Assembly (NCBI GenBank): GCA_028874315.1
Contig: JAPPKM010000169.1
Coordinates: forward strand, 1 to 35,567
DNA length: 35,567 nt
Origin: Chloroflexota bacterium
GTDB taxonomy: Bacteria > Chloroflexota > UBA11872
Direction: 5' to 3'
Shown: one piece after another, positions 33,557-35,567 of the stretch
How positions within the stretch are numbered: position 1 is the stretch's first letter
Layout: each line of letters opens with the position of its first letter
The notes under the pieces: model-generated
Databases searched by the model: none
What the model saw: the letters and a program-made list of their open reading frames with translations, nothing else
What the model was told of the DNA's origin: nothing
Translations under genes and position numbers: made by a program

Positions 33557-35185
33557 TCAGGTCATGCGCTGGTAGGCGCCGTAGTCAATCGGCGCCTCAA
33601 TAACGAGCGGCGCGGAGGCCGCCAAGCCGTCACTCACCACTGTAGCGGCGCCGGCTGGCGAATCAACGCGCTCAGCCCGGAGGCCGAAGCTGCGTGCCAG
33701 CGCGACGAAGTCAGGCGGTGTGAAGTCGTTGGGCACGGGGTCGTGCTCAAGCTGTTCGGCCTTGAGGCGAATGAGGGCGAGCGAAGCGTCGACCAGGACG
33801 AGGTAGACGAGACCGGGCGGCTTCAGGCGGGCCAGGGTGCCGAGTTCGCCGGCGAACATGAGCGCGCCGCCATCGCCGGTGACAGCCAAGGCGGGACGGC
33901 CGGGGCAGGTGAGCTTGAGGCCGAGAGCGCTGGGGAGCGCCCAGCCCATGCCGGAAAGGCCGTTGGCCACGAAGTAGGTGTTGGGCGCGGGGGCATCCCA
34001 GTACTGGGCGAGGTAGAGCTTGTGCATGCCGACGTCCGATATCAAAGCCGTGTCGGCCGGGGCGGCAGCGCGGATGGCCTGAAAGAGCGGGTCGACGGCG
34101 ATGCCGTCGGACGGGGCGTCGGCCGGGTGGTCGGAACCGACTGAACCGGCCTGAAGGTCCTGTCGAGCCGCCTGACGCGCTTTCGCGGCGCGCGCGGCAC
34201 CGTCCGCGCGGTGGTCAGGGCAGCCAACCGCCGCCAGGCGCTCCAACATGACGGCCACGTCGCCGACGACTGCGGAGTGTGGCAGCGAGCCGTCCGGCAG
34301 GTCATAGGCGGTGAGGTTGAAGCCGGCCGGGCCGTCCCAGGGCCAGATGAGGTCGACGCCGTCCATGCCGACGCCTAGCACCAGGTCGGCGCCGCTGATG
34401 AGATCGAAAACGCCGCGCGAACCATACGAAGCGAGGGTGCCGGCATGGAGCTGGTGGTTGCCAGGGAACCAGCCGCGGGCCTTGACCTGGCCAATGACCG
34501 GGATGTCGGCCGTGTTTACCAGGCGGGCGAAGTGTTTCGCGATGGCTGGCGTGCGGGCTTCGAGGCCGAGCACGGCGACGGGGCGCGTGGCTTGGGCCAG
34601 GCGTGCCTCGACGTCGTTGAGCGCAGGTGCGATGCGACGTGGGGTCGCCACGCCGCTCCGGGATGGCGCAGGTGCTCCCGAGGCTTGAAGTGTGGCGGTG
34701 GAGCTGGGAACGGCGAGGTGGGCCGCGCCGGGCATGCCCTGGATGGCAGCCGACCACGCCGCCGGGACGACCGTGGCCACGTTGTCGGGGCTGACGCGGG
34801 CGGTGTATTTGACCGCGGGGGCCATTGCGCCGGGAATGTTGTAGACCTGATGCCGCTGGCCGGCGGCTTCGTCGGACGTGACGTCCGCCGTAATGCCGAG
34901 GACCGGCGAACGCTCGAGGGTGGCCTGGGCGAGACCGGCGAAGAGGTTGGCGGCGCCGGGGCCGAGGGTGCTCAGGCACACGCCGGGCCGACCGGTGAGC
35001 TGACCTTCGGTGTCGGCCATGTAGGCGGCGGCCGCTTCGTGGTGGGTCAGGATGAAATCGACACCGTGGCGCTGGAGGGCGTCGAGCACAGGCAGCATCT
35101 CGCCGCCCGTGACCCCGTAGGCGCGGCGGACGCCCTGCTGCGCCAGGAAGGCGGCGATGGCGTCGGCGACGGTTACGTCAGGCAC
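33557..35185 (-). CDS. Thiamine diphosphate-dependent enzyme, acetolactate synthase-like
   Basis: 542 aa from GTG 35185, where family homology begins; the frame is open further upstream to 35320. The N-terminal PYR domain has GVTGGEMLPVLDAL and the cofactor-activating Glu50 in THHEAAAAYMAD, then LSTLGPGAANL. The central domain binds a nucleotide or is structural. The C-terminal PP domain has the ThDP motif start GDGGALMFAGELGTL. Where most relatives have Asn(-Asn) about 25 residues later, this protein has VLVDASLAL, so one Mg/ThDP ligand appears to be Asp. It probably decarboxylates or ligates a 2-oxo acid. It is not clearly the biosynthetic IlvB, and no regulatory subunit gene is adjacent. 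Confidence 0.88.
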   Translation of the reverse strand: MPDVTVADAIAAFLAQQGVRRAYGVTGGEMLPVLDALQRHGVDFILTHHEAAAAYMADTEGQLTGRPGVCLSTLGPGAANLFAGLAQATLERSPVLGITADVTSDEAAGQRHQVYNIPGAMAPAVKYTARVSPDNVATVVPAAWSAAIQGMPGAAHLAVPSSTATLQASGAPAPSRSGVATPRRIAPALNDVEARLAQATRPVAVLGLEARTPAIAKHFARLVNTADIPVIGQVKARGWFPGNHQLHAGTLASYGSRGVFDLISGADLVLGVGMDGVDLIWPWDGPAGFNLTAYDLPDGSLPHSAVVGDVAVMLERLAAVGCPDHRADGAARAAKARQAARQDLQAGSVGSDHPADAPSDGIAVDPLFQAIRAAAPADTALISDVGMHKLYLAQYWDAPAPNTYFVANGLSGMGWALPSALGLKLTCPGRPALAVTGDGGALMFAGELGTLARLKPPGLVYLVLVDASLALIRLKAEQLEHDPVPNDFTPPDFVALARSFGLRAERVDSPAGAATVVSDGLAASAPLVIEAPIDYGAYQRMT

Positions 35186-35410
35186 GGGGAGTGCGTCGAG
35201 TAACGAGCATGTTCCGAGTGTAGGCGACAGAAGCCGAGGTGCCGGGTGACGACACGCGAGCAAACAGCCCAACCGCGCGCCAGGCAATCCGCGCAGCCGG
35301 CCGAGACTTGAGCCCGTCACAGGCTCTGTTGGGCACCTGATGCCTGTGCGGGTGCTGTTTCTATACTGGCAAGCCGTCCCCCAGGGGTGTTTGTGGGTTT
35401 GGTGCGTCTG
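35186..35410. other. Divergent intergenic region before cmk
   Basis: 225 bp between the ThDP enzyme gene (minus) and cmk (plus). It holds the TATACT box listed separately. The upstream open frame of the ThDP gene (35186-35320) reads as Arg/Leu/Pro-rich non-homologous sequence and is probably not translated. Confidence 0.5.
35362..35367 (+). promoter_or_regulatory. Candidate -10 element of cmk
   Basis: TATACT matches five of six consensus positions and lies 43 nt before the ATG at 35411. No convincing -35 is found at 16-19 bp upstream. Confidence 0.45.
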
Positions 35411-35567
35411 ATGCCAGCACCCGTAATCACAATCGATGGCCCCGTAGGGTCGGGAAAGAGCACGGTCGGGCAGTTGCTGGCCGAGCGGCGCGGCTATCTG
35501 TCCCTGGATAGTGGGCTGTTCTACCGGGCGGCGGCGCTGGCTGCGCTGCGGGCGGGGGCCGATCCGG
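35411..35567 (+). CDS. cmk: Cytidylate kinase, N-terminal part
   Basis: The gene runs off the window; 52 residues are visible. The P-loop [17 protein letters not shown] and the following [14 protein letters not shown] match the CMP-kinase start (the 'DSG/DTGxxYR' NMP-binding segment). It phosphorylates CMP and dCMP. ATG 35411 gives the usual few residues before the P-loop strand. An in-frame GTG at 35393 has a better AGGGG ribosome site (35383-35387) and could be the true start. Confidence 0.92.
   Translation, partial: MPAPVITIDGPVGSGKSTVGQLLAERRGYLSLDSGLFYRAAALAALRAGADP

Noticed and set aside
1-35567. CRISPR arrays, tRNA or rRNA genes, prophage or insertion sequences
   Set aside because: No regularly spaced repeats, no cloverleaf-like segment in the short intergenic gaps, and no transposase, integrase or phage structural motif were seen.

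Overview
This high-GC window contains about 26 densely packed genes, many with overlapping or nearly touching ends. It begins inside a primary-type sigma factor gene and ends inside a cytidylate kinase gene. The mix suggests an uncultured Chloroflexota bacterium, possibly a marine or host-associated lineage near SAR202/Dehalococcoidia. Supporting signs are a SpoIID/LytB protein with Chloroflexota-style 'FGxP...EE' repeats, an acetylpolyamine-type deacetylase, several Gfo/Idh/MocA paralogues, a sufCBD-Rieske-sufS-sufU cluster, ThyX and a KamA-type aminomutase. The assignment is an inference from gene content; no phylogenetic marker was tested.

Bases 1-3018: the sigma factor 3' end, a hairpin, and a large exported protein of unknown role on the minus strand. 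Bases 3019-9798: a histone-deacetylase-like amidohydrolase, four Gfo/Idh/MocA oxidoreductases in two B-A pairs, and a lipoprotein. This block is a tandem segmental duplication. The original order was deacetylase > < A < B, lipoprotein >. A unit of about 2.57 kb, from inside the deacetylase gene to inside the lipoprotein gene, was duplicated. At the junction (about 6412) the lipoprotein signal-peptide start is fused in frame to the last ~61 codons of the deacetylase. One of the four oxidoreductases (A2) also carries a ~180 bp gene-conversion tract from its neighbour B.

Bases 9799-14664: a zinc alcohol dehydrogenase with an unknown partner gene; a divergent glycerophosphodiester phosphodiesterase coupled to a precorrin-2 dehydrogenase-like protein; and a convergent ATP-grasp-like protein. 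Bases 14862-22160: a four-gene exporter made of a coiled-coil membrane fusion lipoprotein, a MacB/FtsX-type permease and two ATPases. One ATPase has an AbrB-like tail. An MFS transporter follows on the other strand.

Bases 23605-29195: the SUF iron-sulfur assembly operon on the minus strand, with an embedded Rieske ferredoxin. Bases 29458-35567: lysine 2,3-aminomutase-like radical SAM enzyme, ThyX, SpoIID/LytB protein, a ThDP-dependent enzyme, and the start of cmk. No tRNA, rRNA, CRISPR array, insertion sequence or phage gene was recognised. I saw no clear novel defence or mobile system. The most informative signal is the duplication, fusion and gene-conversion history of the 3.0-9.8 kb block.
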